From positions 26,425,375 to 26,489,374 of the forward strand of contig CM047809.1 of NCBI GenBank assembly GCA_026214975.1: DNA of 64,000 nt, in the 5' to 3' direction. The DNA comes from Gentiana macrophylla (taxonomy: Eukaryota; Streptophyta; Magnoliopsida; Gentianales; Gentianaceae). A program made the position numbers and the translations under genes. The notes beneath the pieces were generated by a model. It worked only from the letters and a program-made list of their open reading frames with translations. It did not search any database and was not told the origin of the DNA. This document shows, in pieces, positions 25,436 to 34,919 of the stretch (the stretch's first letter is position 1; every line of letters begins with the position of its first letter).

Positions 25436-25741
25436 GGGTACCTCCAACGGGAGGTTTGAATTTTTTTCTAAAGCTTTACAAAAAGCTTTTTCAGCATTGG
25501 AGGGAGATGAGTTAACAATGGGTTTTGGGAATAGGTTTGTGCAGATAAACCGGTTGGAAATCTGACAACCAATTTTTTTTTTCTTTTTTTATTTTAAACT
25601 TTGTGTGGTAGGAAAAAATAGTAGAGAAAATGTTTATGTGTAGTGAGACCATTTAATAAACCTTTTCAAAAGGTTTATAGTGAAAAGATTTATAAAATGA
25701 TGATGTGACATTGTGATAAAGTTTTATCATTGGAGATGCTC
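25436..25741. mobile_element. Harbinger/Tourist-like MITE with TTA target duplication
   Basis: Flanked by TTA on both sides (25433-25435 and 25742-25744). The ends are inverted repeats: GGGTACCTCCAACGG on the left and GAGCATCTCCAATGA as the complement of the right end. 306 bp, AT-rich, no coding capacity. The TTA duplication with a GRG...CTCCAAYG terminus fits PIF/Harbinger-derived Tourist MITEs. Confidence 0.75.
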
Positions 25742-25744
25742 TTA

Positions 25745-26325
25745 CTACATAACAACACAAGTGCGTAGTTTTAGTACACTTCATGTTAACTGGTTAAATA
25801 CCTGATATCTGACATGATCAAACGTTAGTTGTTTAAATCCAACCTACCTGACCTTATAAACATCAATTATTTGTTCCGTCATTGCCATTGATATTTCTTC
25901 TACAAATTTGCGTTAGTGATGTTGATATTAACTACCATCGTCGTTGAGTGTAGCGTTTAGTGACGGATCCAGTAAATTATAAGGGTATTTGTAGCAGAAG
26001 CACTATACGATGCCTATTTCTGAAATAAAGATAAAAAGTAAAAATTTCTTTTAAATACCCCTCACAGCAGAAGCCTCATCCCTATATAATTTTAGGGTCA
26101 ATGCACGGTGTATCCCCATTTGTGGAGTACTACTGTAGCAACCCTTTTTTATTGGTATAGAGATAGGGATAGATATGCTGATGCGGAGTATTTTGAATTG
26201 CGATGCTTTAAAATAGGGATATACATTATTTTATATTATTTTAGGGATAAAAAACAGAGTTTCTGATGTGAGGTCTTGGTTTCCAAAAAAGTATATATTA
26301 ATATATACACGGTGGCGGATCCACA
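25745..26325. other. Non-coding stretch with two TIR-like motifs
   Basis: GTGACGGATCCAG (about 25961) and GGTGGCGGATCCAC (about 26311) resemble the end of a common plant DNA-transposon inverted repeat but are in the same orientation. No complete element can be delimited. Confidence 0.3.
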
Positions 26326-26333
26326 TGTAGTTA

Positions 26334-26632
26334 GAGAAATACATTTCGGGTCGTTTAACACCCCTTATTTCATGTCAAGTCATGTCAAATCTGACATTTT
26401 TTTAAATCCCCGTTGAAAAATTCAACTTCGTCCCGTTGAATTTTTCCCCAGCACATTGAATTTCACCTTCGCCATGTTGAATTTTTACCTCAGCATGTTG
26501 AATTTTCAACGGACTGGGGGAATTTTCAATGGGGCGAAGCTGAATTTTTCAACAGTGGACCTAAATGTCATATCTGACTCACCTGACATGAAATAAGGGG
26601 TCTTAAAACGACCTGAAAATGTATTTTCTCCG
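26334..26632. mobile_element. MITE with ~60-bp inverted repeats and 8-bp target duplication
   Basis: TGTAGTTA precedes it (26326-26333) and follows it (26633-26640). The first ~60 bp pair with the complement of the last ~60 bp. Both ends carry GAGAAA(A)TACATTTT, GGTCGTTT, CCCCTTATTTCATGTCA and TCTGACAT-like blocks in the same order. The interior repeats TTGAATTTT and its complement several times (26410-26560). There is no coding capacity. An 8-bp duplication suggests hAT, while the long inverted repeats would also fit a Mutator-like element. Confidence 0.78.
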
Positions 26633-26875
26633 TGTAGTTATCCCAAATGCGTGAGATGATACCAAAGCCTTCAAGTTTCTAAGACAAGCTTTTCAAACTA
26701 AAACTACATACGTAATCAATCTTGCATGCCATGTTTGGTAATCACCATACTCATACACTACACCAACAAATGCTTCCATAGCCGAATGTCATACTTACAT
26801 ACCCCAAAAACCGAACTTAAAAATAACAACAACTACACCATTAGAATGTTGCTAATGAATGAATTCTCAATAAGG

Positions 26876-27122
26876 AAACATTTTCCATTTACATATACAC
26901 ATATAACATTCCATTTACATATACACATACAATTTTCAATTTCTACCCAAACCTACAATTTCCCATTTTCATATACACATACAATTTCCCATCTCTACCC
27001 AATCCACCATAACATTTTCCATTTACATATACACATGCAATTTTCCATTTGCATATACACATAAAATATTCAATTTCTACCCTATCCAACATAACATTTT
27101 CCATTTACTTACATATACACAT
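26876..27122. repeat. Irregular minisatellite of CATTTTCCATTTACATATACACAT motifs
   Basis: The block (CATTTTCCA)TTTACATATACACATACAA recurs about seven times with variable spacers, some containing TTTCTACCCAAYC. The long open frame across it is caused by the repeat and is not a gene. Confidence 0.8.
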
Positions 27123-27325
27123 GATACAAGATACACAATTAATAAGGAATATGAAGTAAAAACATTTGCAACAAATTGACCAAATTTAGATTATTGGATT
27201 ACCTTCGATTAGGGATGATTTTGACCGGAGGAGGAGGAAGGAGAGGTGTGTAGAGAGGAAGACGGCCAGATTTCTTCAATCCGCTATAGCTGCTGCCGGT
27301 TGAAGCATGGCCAGAGTTTGAAATC

Positions 27326-27508
27326 ATGACCCCACTAACGAACCTTGGGTTTCAAATCATTAACTCACTAACGAATTCCGTGAATCGAATCAGGATCTCA
27401 CTAACGAATCCCATGACTCAAACCAGGGCCTCACTAACGAACCTCGAAATCGAAATCATTAACTCAATAACGAACCTCAAGTTTGAAATGATCAAACCAG
27501 GAACATGA
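27326..27508 (+). repeat. 33-bp in-frame minisatellite (five units)
   Basis: From 27332 to about 27496 the sequence consists of five consecutive 33-bp units. Translated in the frame starting at ATG 27326 (60 codons), each unit gives SLTN or PLTN/SITN followed by seven variable residues, ending at a stop near 27508. The frame is kept through all five units although codon content varies. I know of no matching protein. It may be chance because 33 is a multiple of three. The upstream part (27200-27320) looks like plant untranslated sequence. Confidence 0.55.
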
Positions 27509-30500
27509 TGACGGTTAAAATTGTATATCCTACGGCATCAACTTTCCACCCATTATGAGCTAAAATTAGTTATTTCGGCCATTAAATGTGTGCCATTTCT
27601 GTTGAATTCTATATGTCGGGTTCACAAGTCGAGAATCGGGTATTTCTGATTATTATCTCCGGAATTGGTATTATTTCGTCTTTTGTTGGGCTATTTTCAG
27701 GTAACGAGATTGGGCCGAGTGTCAAGGAAGGATATAGGAAGCGGACTGGATGAAGTATCAGGCCTAGGATATTCTAGAAGCTTTAAAGTGAGTCGGCAGA
27801 GAGAAAAAGACAAAAATACACTCGCATGGTCGAGCACGCCGCCGAGCCAGCGAGCCATCTAGAAGCCGTGTTTACGTGTTTTCTTGGACGAGGTGTAGTT
27901 TTTAAGGTTTTCTAAGTCGATTTTACCACTATAAATAAGAGGCACCAGGCCTCAGTTTCAATGTGCAATGTACAAGTTCCATAAGACAATTACATTATGC
28001 AATAAAAGTTCTTTCTATCTTTTATTTTTCTATGAGTGCTAGTCACGGATCCGACGGATTCTCCACCTAGGGAACGATCTACGGAGGTTCTAGGATCGGC
28101 TTCGAGGGTGTGATTTCTGGATTTCTAGATGTAGATATGTCGTTGTTTTGTGATAATTTTGTTTTGATTGTTTTATATTAGTCCTGCTATGTAGTAGTTA
28201 GTACCCCGTTTATGAGTAGATCTGAAACGTTGGTGAATAAATCATGAATTAAAGATATCGACTAATCGAGATACCTAGTAAATCATGTTTCATGCTTGTT
28301 GGTCCCTTTAAAAGGCTTTGGTTAAGTTTAGGCAGGGGGGTGAATAAACTTAACACTTAAAATATTTTGGAGTTTAACAGATCAGCTGATCTTATAGTTT
28401 GCTGACTATATGGTTTGCTGAGTCTGATGCAACGGAATATTAAATTAAGCCTTTATACTTGTTGTTAAAAGATGATGCCATGTATTAGATACTCAACAGT
28501 GAGTTGTGTGTGAATTCAGTAGCCAGTTCAACAGATTGATGTTGTTAAACTTGCAGTAAATAAAAATGCAGAAAGTAAATGCAGTAAATAAAGTAAGGCA
28601 AAATTTATAGTGGTTCCAGGTGGTGTAATCCTATCAGTCCACTCTTCTCCTATGAAGTTGGAGGAAATTCACTAAAGTCTTTTGAGGTTGTGATTACAAA
28701 AGCCCTAAACTATTTGTCCTTGACCAATAACCATGGCTTCACAAAATGAATACTAAGAACATGTAGTATTGCTGCTCCTAAGTACTCCACTGGTTCTTGA
28801 AGGGTAGATTGCATCTTCACCAGCTCCACAACAAAAACAACAATTCTTGACACCCAACAGTGCTTCTCTATCTTCAGGTTTCTTTGATAAACAAAGGGTT
28901 TGAATCAAGAAAGTGATTCAGCTTTGACAAGATTTTGATCAGGATGAAAAGATCAGCATATTAGGTTCTCCAAGTGTGTATACTAGATGATACTTGAATT
29001 CAGAAACACTTGAAGAATTTTTGGATCAATATGTATGCTTAGGTCAGCAGGGTGTAATGCTCTTGATTTCTTGTAAGTTCGTTATTGATTCTGTTTCAAG
29101 TGGTCCTCTATTTATAGGTGAAAATCTAGTGCTTGAATTTGAAATTAATTTTTCCGTTATTGGATTTTCTGATTATTCTTCGAAATTCCCTCTGTTGTAT
29201 TCTGTGTCAGTGTATCAGTGTCCTTCTGATAGATAGACTGTCAACCAATGATTTCATTCCATTTGATTTCACTCTAAATTCTTTGTAATGTGTTTTTAAT
29301 CTGACTATTGATTGACTGATTAATCCAATGTTTGATATTCATCCTTATCCATTCTTCCAGATTAATTCATGGAATAGATTAACTTAATTTATGTATACTC
29401 AGCTGATGTCTGGTTCATGTGTCTGCTGAGGTATACACTAGTCAGCTGACTTCTGGTCTGCTGTGTTCCTGAATGAACACTCAGCAGACTGTTACTCATC
29501 TAAATTTAAATTGTGAAGTTAGAGTACACCATTTTAAACATAACTAAGTCCCATTCATCACATATCCTTTTTGGGAACTTAGACCTTCATTATAAGGTAT
29601 ATGTGATCGGTTTAGGCCATCATAGACTTACCTAAATTCTGATCCCATGTCCTGGCTTTTAAGTCTTCATTACTAAGTTTGAACTCTTAGCCTTCAATAC
29701 TGAGTTTGAACCCTCAGCCACCAGTCTTCAAAACTGAGTTTGAACCTTCAGTCTTCAGCGGGTCCTAGACACTCTACTGATACCTAATCTAGATAGGTCT
29801 GCTGAACTGTTCAGCTGGCCTCTTTATAGTGCTTATTGGATTAAACCTATACAAAGATCAAACTCTAGTAAACATATACATTCATTCTGGACATCTTTTT
29901 GCTTTTGCCCTATAACAGCTAGTCTGACACTCATCATTAAAACTAAAATATGTCTAACAATGATAATCGGTGCCAACTACGCCTGATATTCAGTTTTAAT
30001 CTACGTGTTTTTAGCATGATCAACTATTTTCATGTTATCGTAAATTAGCATGAATAATTTATTTTTATGTGCTAGTTAGGACATAGTTTATCAATGTCTA
30101 GGAACGTGCTAGTCATTGTCGATAGCTTCCTAGGGAGGTTCTCGATCTTGAGTCGGCTATACCTAGATCTTATTGCATGTGGACTAATACAACTTAAGGT
30201 AGGTTAGGGTCACAGAGGCACCTACTGTCCTTGCTAATGAAAGTAGCGTAATATTAGGGGTTAGCACCCGTAGCTGACAAGAATTAAAATTTACCAATGG
30301 GGAAGATTGATGCATAAATTAGGGGAAATAACTAATCACTCATAGTTAGGACTAATCTTTAGAAACTCATAGAGGCATATTTATGTTATTTTGTGTGTCC
30401 ATTATCACCATTGTTTCCTCTACACCTTTGTTGGTCGTAGACCACCCTAATGGTTCTTAATATTGAATTAATTATTGTCTTACGAGTCTCTATGGATTCT

Positions 30501-30574
30501 AAACTTTGATTCGGCTTTACCATACTACGATAGAACTAGTCCTATTGCTAGTAGAATCGACCTACACGTGATCA
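27506..30574 (+). repeat. Athila-like gypsy 5' LTR, interrupted by a solo LTR
   Basis: A TATA box (CTATAAATA, 27929-27937) is followed by a leader. At the right end an ACGTGATCA terminus (30574) is followed by TTTTTCTGGTGCCGTTACCGGGGA, the characteristic Athila/Tat-group junction. The left edge is set at TGATGACGG (27506) as the best TG start; no target duplication is checkable because the 3' LTR is absent. Subtracting the 1.66-kb solo LTR leaves about 1.4 kb. The plus orientation agrees with the gag/protease downstream. Confidence 0.65.
28298..29959 (-). mobile_element. Solo LTR of a SIRE-like copia family inside the Athila LTR
   Basis: Plus-strand ends are TGTTGGTCCC and GTCTAACA. The flanks ATGCT (28293-28297) and ATGAT (29960-29964) agree at four of five bases, a slightly decayed 5-bp target duplication. 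It shares blocks with the LTR at 33520-34919 (GTGGTTC-AG-GTGGTGTAATCC, then CCACTCTTCT, ATAACAGCTA and the TAACA end). No internal sequence remains, so it is a solo LTR, probably left by recombination between two LTRs. Confidence 0.75.
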
Positions 30575-30582
30575 AGTTTTTC

Positions 30583-30600
30583 TGGTGCCGTTACCGGGGA
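30583..30600 (+). other. Athila-type primer-binding site
   Basis: TGGTGCCGTTACCGGGGA lies nine bases after the LTR end. The Athila consensus TGGCGCCGTTGCCGGGGA is complementary to an aspartate tRNA; this copy has two transition-type changes. Confidence 0.75.
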
Positions 30601-30699
30601 CACGTGTCAAGAACATTTGTAGTTTAAGATTGAGAATCTATATATACTCCTTTTTCATGAATATTTGAGTTTGTTTGATTATATATAAATAATTGGGTC

Positions 30700-32110
30700 G
30701 TAATAGTGTCAGTTCTATTCCAATATGGAGAAAAATCAACTCGATTAGGCAAGATATCCGTCCGAATAATCGAGCATTCTAGAATCAGCAGAACCGGTTC
30801 TGTTTAGTCGGTATTATGTCAGTAGTCAGAGTCTATATTTTTGTGTCTGCCCAGGCTAGTGTAACAACCACCGAGGTAATTATTAATCTGTTTTCTTCAT
30901 TTTGTTTAGATTGCAGTACGCTACACGAAGTTCAACCACCAAACTTGAAAAGTTTATACTTGAGATCGAGATGTTTTCCAATGAAAAGCATAGATTGATA
31001 CGTAAAGAAAGAGAGCAAATAGAAAGGCTGAAAGATGACGTGAGTATGCAAGGAGAGGACCGAAGTGAGGACAATGATGAAAAGGTTCCACATCTTGAAG
31101 AACCTGACGAAACAATGGCAACGAGAAACGGAGTCGATTGAGGAGATGGAGTAAACAGTGTCAATGGAGCTAGAAATAGAGCAGTTATACTTGTAAAAAT
31201 AAGAACTCTACAAAGTTATGTCCTACCAACGGTCGAGCAGTTCATGCCAGCAATTGTTCAACCTTAGAATGTGGCTGAGGTCTTCCACCCGAAGCCGAAT
31301 GTGATCCAGATGGTGAGAAACTGCACTACCTTTCATGGGGTGCCAAATGAATATCCTAGTGTACATGTCACCAAGTTTTTTAGAAAATTAGCAGTGTTAA
31401 ACCAGATGGATTTCTAGAGGACAACATCAAATTGAAGTTGTTCATGTTCACGCTAAAGAATAAAGCAAAGCAATTGATATTGTCTCTAGCAGCAGTTCCA
31501 TCCAATCCTCTACGGATCTACAATATAAATTCATGAACATGTACTGTCCACCTGGAAAGTCACTTCAAATGAGACAAGAGATTATGAATTTCAAGCAGAA
31601 ACCAGGAGAAACCTTTGAAGAAGCATATGAATGGTTTAAGGAAGTGCGACATAGATGCCCACACCATGATATCACTTTACCCGTATAAATACATAGTTTC
31701 TATCATGGATTACGGCCTGGTGAGAAGATGAGAGTAGATGCGTCAAGCAATGGGTATTTTGCGTTATTGTCACCAGATGAAGCCCTGGAGAAGTTGGAAA
31801 AAATATCACTCACAAGTCATTGGGGAACATATGAAGTTGAGATTGTACGATCAGCTAAAGGCGTATTCGGAGAGGATACCTCTCAACAAATCTTATATCA
31901 GTTGTTGGTAATTAATGAGAAGACTTCAAGGAGATTGAGACATCCAACACCAAGGATGTAAACTATCTTGGAAGGCAAGGAAACCCTTATGTCGCCGGCT
32001 ACCGCCTAGGTTCTCACGATCACCAGGTTTCATATATAGTGATTTAAATGGTGGTGAGAGAGTGAAGCAATCGGGAGGTTTCATGCCTCAATAGAACAAA
32101 CCCGGTGGTT
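30700..32110 (+). pseudogene. Athila-like Gag, N-terminal and central part, frameshifted
   Basis: Gag-type motifs appear in all three frames: a charged, coiled-coil-like segment (LIRKEREQIERLKDDV, 30995-31042), a TTFHGVPNEYPSVHVTKFF stretch (31326-31382), LKNKAKQLILSLAAVPSNP (31453-31509), RQEIMNFKQKPGETFEEAYE (about 31573-31632), and EALEKLEKI (31780-31806). The retrotransposon Gag domain is therefore there but broken by at least four frameshifts or stops. It joins the clearer frame that starts at 32131. Confidence 0.7.
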
Positions 32111-32130
32111 GGGAAGCAGCTATGGACTAG

Positions 32131-33249
32131 ATGAGTACAACTATGACCGAAAGTGTCAGCCAACTAACGAAGTCCATGAGTGAGCTTAAGGAAAATTTTA
32201 CACTATACTGTCAGAAAAATGATACAAGACTGATGAACCAAGAAGCTCTAGTGAACAATTTGTCACACCAAGTGGGACATATCGCAAAACAAGTGTCAGC
32301 TCGTCCTCCGGGAGGATTACCAAGTAACACTAAAAATAATCCGAAGGACGTGAATGCAATCATGACAAGAAGTGGAAAGGAGTTGCCTGGACTAATCATA
32401 AGAGAAGAAGCAAAGAGTCAGAACCGGAACGCAGCAGAATCAGAGACACCAATCCAACTAATCGATCGTCTGCAGATCCAGCAGATGATCAGGGAAACGA
32501 ACAAAAAGCAAGTAAGTCTTCCAAAACTGTTACTATTAATTCTGCATCTGTACCTTATCCGTAAATCTAAACCAAATCATGATGATGCTCGGTATAAGAA
32601 GTTTATAGAAATGTTTAAGAAGTTGCAAGTGAATATCCCATTAGTAGAAGCTCTGGCTGGAATGCCAGAGTATGCTAAATTTCTGAAAGAATCAGTTTCT
32701 ACTAAGAGGAAGTTATTGGATCTTGAGACTATTTTCTTGAACGAGGAATACTCAACTGTTTTGCAATGCAAATTGCCGCCCAAATGTAAGGATCCAGGGA
32801 GCTTCCTCATACCCTGTACCATCGGAGTAGTATGCCTAAATAAAGCATTATGTGACCTTAGGGAAAGCATCAACCTGATTCCGCTATCCAATTTTCATAT
32901 GTTAGGCATGAAGGAGCTTAATGAAATATCACTAACCCTCCAATCGGTCAACAAATCAATGAAACAACCATGTCGGGTTGTGGAGGACGTGTTAGTAAAA
33001 GTAGACAAATTTATGTTTCCTGTGGACTTTGTGGTGTTGGACATGGAAGCTAACTGTGATATACCCCTAATCCTAGGAAGATCTTTCCTAGAGACTAGTA
33101 GGACCTTAATAGATGTCCACAAAGGAGAGATGAACCTAAGAGTGAATGAAGATAGAGTGGTCAATGTGTTGATGACGATGGGATACACACACAATGATGC
33201 AGATTCATTCTACACACTAGATACCATTGACGAACAAGTTACAACATGA
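32131..33249 (+). pseudogene. Athila-like Gag C-terminus and aspartic protease (372 codons, open)
   Basis: This is the longest intact frame of the window. Residues about 10-90 match the Gag tail of Athila elements (LSHQVGHIAKQVSARPPGGL, then a serine-glycine-lysine NAIMTRSGKEL motif). Residues about 150-230 give FKKLQVNIPLVEAL and KRKLLDLETIFL, followed by KCKDPGSFLIPCTIG. Residues 235-370 are the retropepsin-like domain (RVVEDVLVKVDKF, VDFVVLDME, IPLILGRSFL). The active-site region should read DLGASIN but reads DLRESIN, so the catalytic DxGA motif is destroyed although the frame is open. No reverse transcriptase follows: a SIRE-like LTR begins 270 bp downstream. Known role of the intact protein: structural Gag plus polyprotein cleavage in virus-like particles. 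Confidence 0.85.
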
Positions 33250-33519
33250 AGTGGCACCTGAAGTAGATGAGACTTTGCTTTTAAAGGAAGGAGAAGATGA
33301 AAGTGAGGAGGAGACCTGGCTGGGGTGCAAGGAAGACTGCTAGAAGTAGAACCTATGTCGTATGTGGATATAGGAAGACCGATTCATAGACCTTCATGAC
33401 ACAAATTCTTTGATTTGAAATTGACTGGGTGTTGGCCCCAAAGAAGGATAAAACTAGAGTCATAAAGGAGGTGAATGACTCTAATTGGAGTTTATAACAT
33501 TTCCATGTGGAAGAGCTTT

Positions 33520-34919
33520 TGTGTAGCGGAATAATCCATTCTAAAATATATTTTCAAACTAAATGAATGCACACACACCTACAAGTAAATAACATAAAGT
33601 AAATGATGAAAATAAAGCACAGAAAGAAAATGGCACAAAACACTTACAGTGGTTCAGGGTGGTGTAATCCCTTAATCCACTCTTCTTATTTGATGGTCAG
33701 AGGAATTCGCTCTTGTTTTTCTCCACTACAATTGTGTGATTGTCCATGGCTACAAAAGCTTCACAATTTATAGACTATCACTCATTGACAACAGATGCTT
33801 CAGTGAATGAGTCTTCAAAAACACACTCAAATCCTTCAGCAGCTTATCACCAATCTTGAAATTCCTTCTCGGAGAATCTGATTCATGCCTCAGTCCTTGA
33901 AGACAATCCAAGTCCTTTCACTGATCAGAGGTTTTCCAAAGAGATGTATAGATGTGAATTTAATAATTCACAGGATGATCAGACTTAGTATGAATAGTTC
34001 TTTTGAAGCTTTGGTTTTCTAGGTTTGAACTTAATGTAAATTTCTTGTGTAAGATCAAGATTGAGGGGTGTAAGTTTTTCAAAGTTTTGAGCACTTCAGA
34101 TTTCTCAAGAACTTCATTATTTTTTGCCCCTCTATCAATGCCTTCTATTTATAGCCAAATTTCATTGAATTCCGTCCGTTGGCTAATTAATGTGAAGAAT
34201 AATCCTTGATTCTGTCTTGATTCAATCCTCATTGATTTGCGCGATCCAGATTTTCTTCCAACGTTGGTCATAAAATCCGTTCTTGATTGATTTTGCATTA
34301 AATGTCATGCTTCCATATTTTTCACGTTTCGGAATCGGCATTGTTAGCTATATCACTCAGCTGACTATTTACTTGGTTGTTTCTTGATTCATTGATCTGT
34401 TGATATTTTACTCTGCTGCCTTCACTAGTTACTTCACTAGTTAAGTGACTGGTTCACTTGGCTGTTATATAACAGTTTTCTCAGTAGACAGATTCTTGAT
34501 CACTTGGCTGTTACCACTCTGCTATTTCTTCTCTGCTGTCATTATTCAATTAGTATAGATTTACTTCACTGACCCTTATTTTAGGCGAGGTCAATGTACA
34601 TCATATTTAAGAAAATTAAGTTCCATCACTTATCTGATATCTTAGACTTACCCAAGGTCATCACAGACTTCCTTGGTTGTAAGTCAGTCCATAAGTATTC
34701 ACTTCACCGAGTCTGGATCCTCATCCTTCTCACTCAGCTGGTCTTCAAACTTCACTTCGTTGAGCTGGCCTACCAGACAACCATTAAGTGCATGTCTAAC
34801 TGAACTTATACAAATGTCAGACTTCTAAATAAAGCCTATACAACAGATTCTAACTTATATCAGGCTTGATATAACAGCTAATATAACCATTATCAAAACT
34901 AAATAAAATGTTCTTAACA
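33520..34919 (-). repeat. 3' LTR of a SIRE-like copia element
   Basis: The right edge is clear: plus strand TTCTTAACA ends at 34919, and on the minus strand the preceding GGTTTTGGCATCATCAAAAA corresponds to the region just upstream of the polypurine tract in SIRE/Maximus elements. It shares internal blocks with the solo LTR 28298-29959. The left edge (TGTGTAGCGG at 33520) is uncertain: the flanks GCTTT and ATTTC do not match and the expected TGTTGG-like end is not seen. Confidence 0.6.

Noticed and set aside
26726..27064. 112-codon plus-strand open frame
   Set aside because: Created by the CATTTTCCATTTACATATACAC minisatellite.
30883..31164. 93-codon minus-strand serine-rich frame
   Set aside because: Antisense shadow of the charged segment of Athila Gag.
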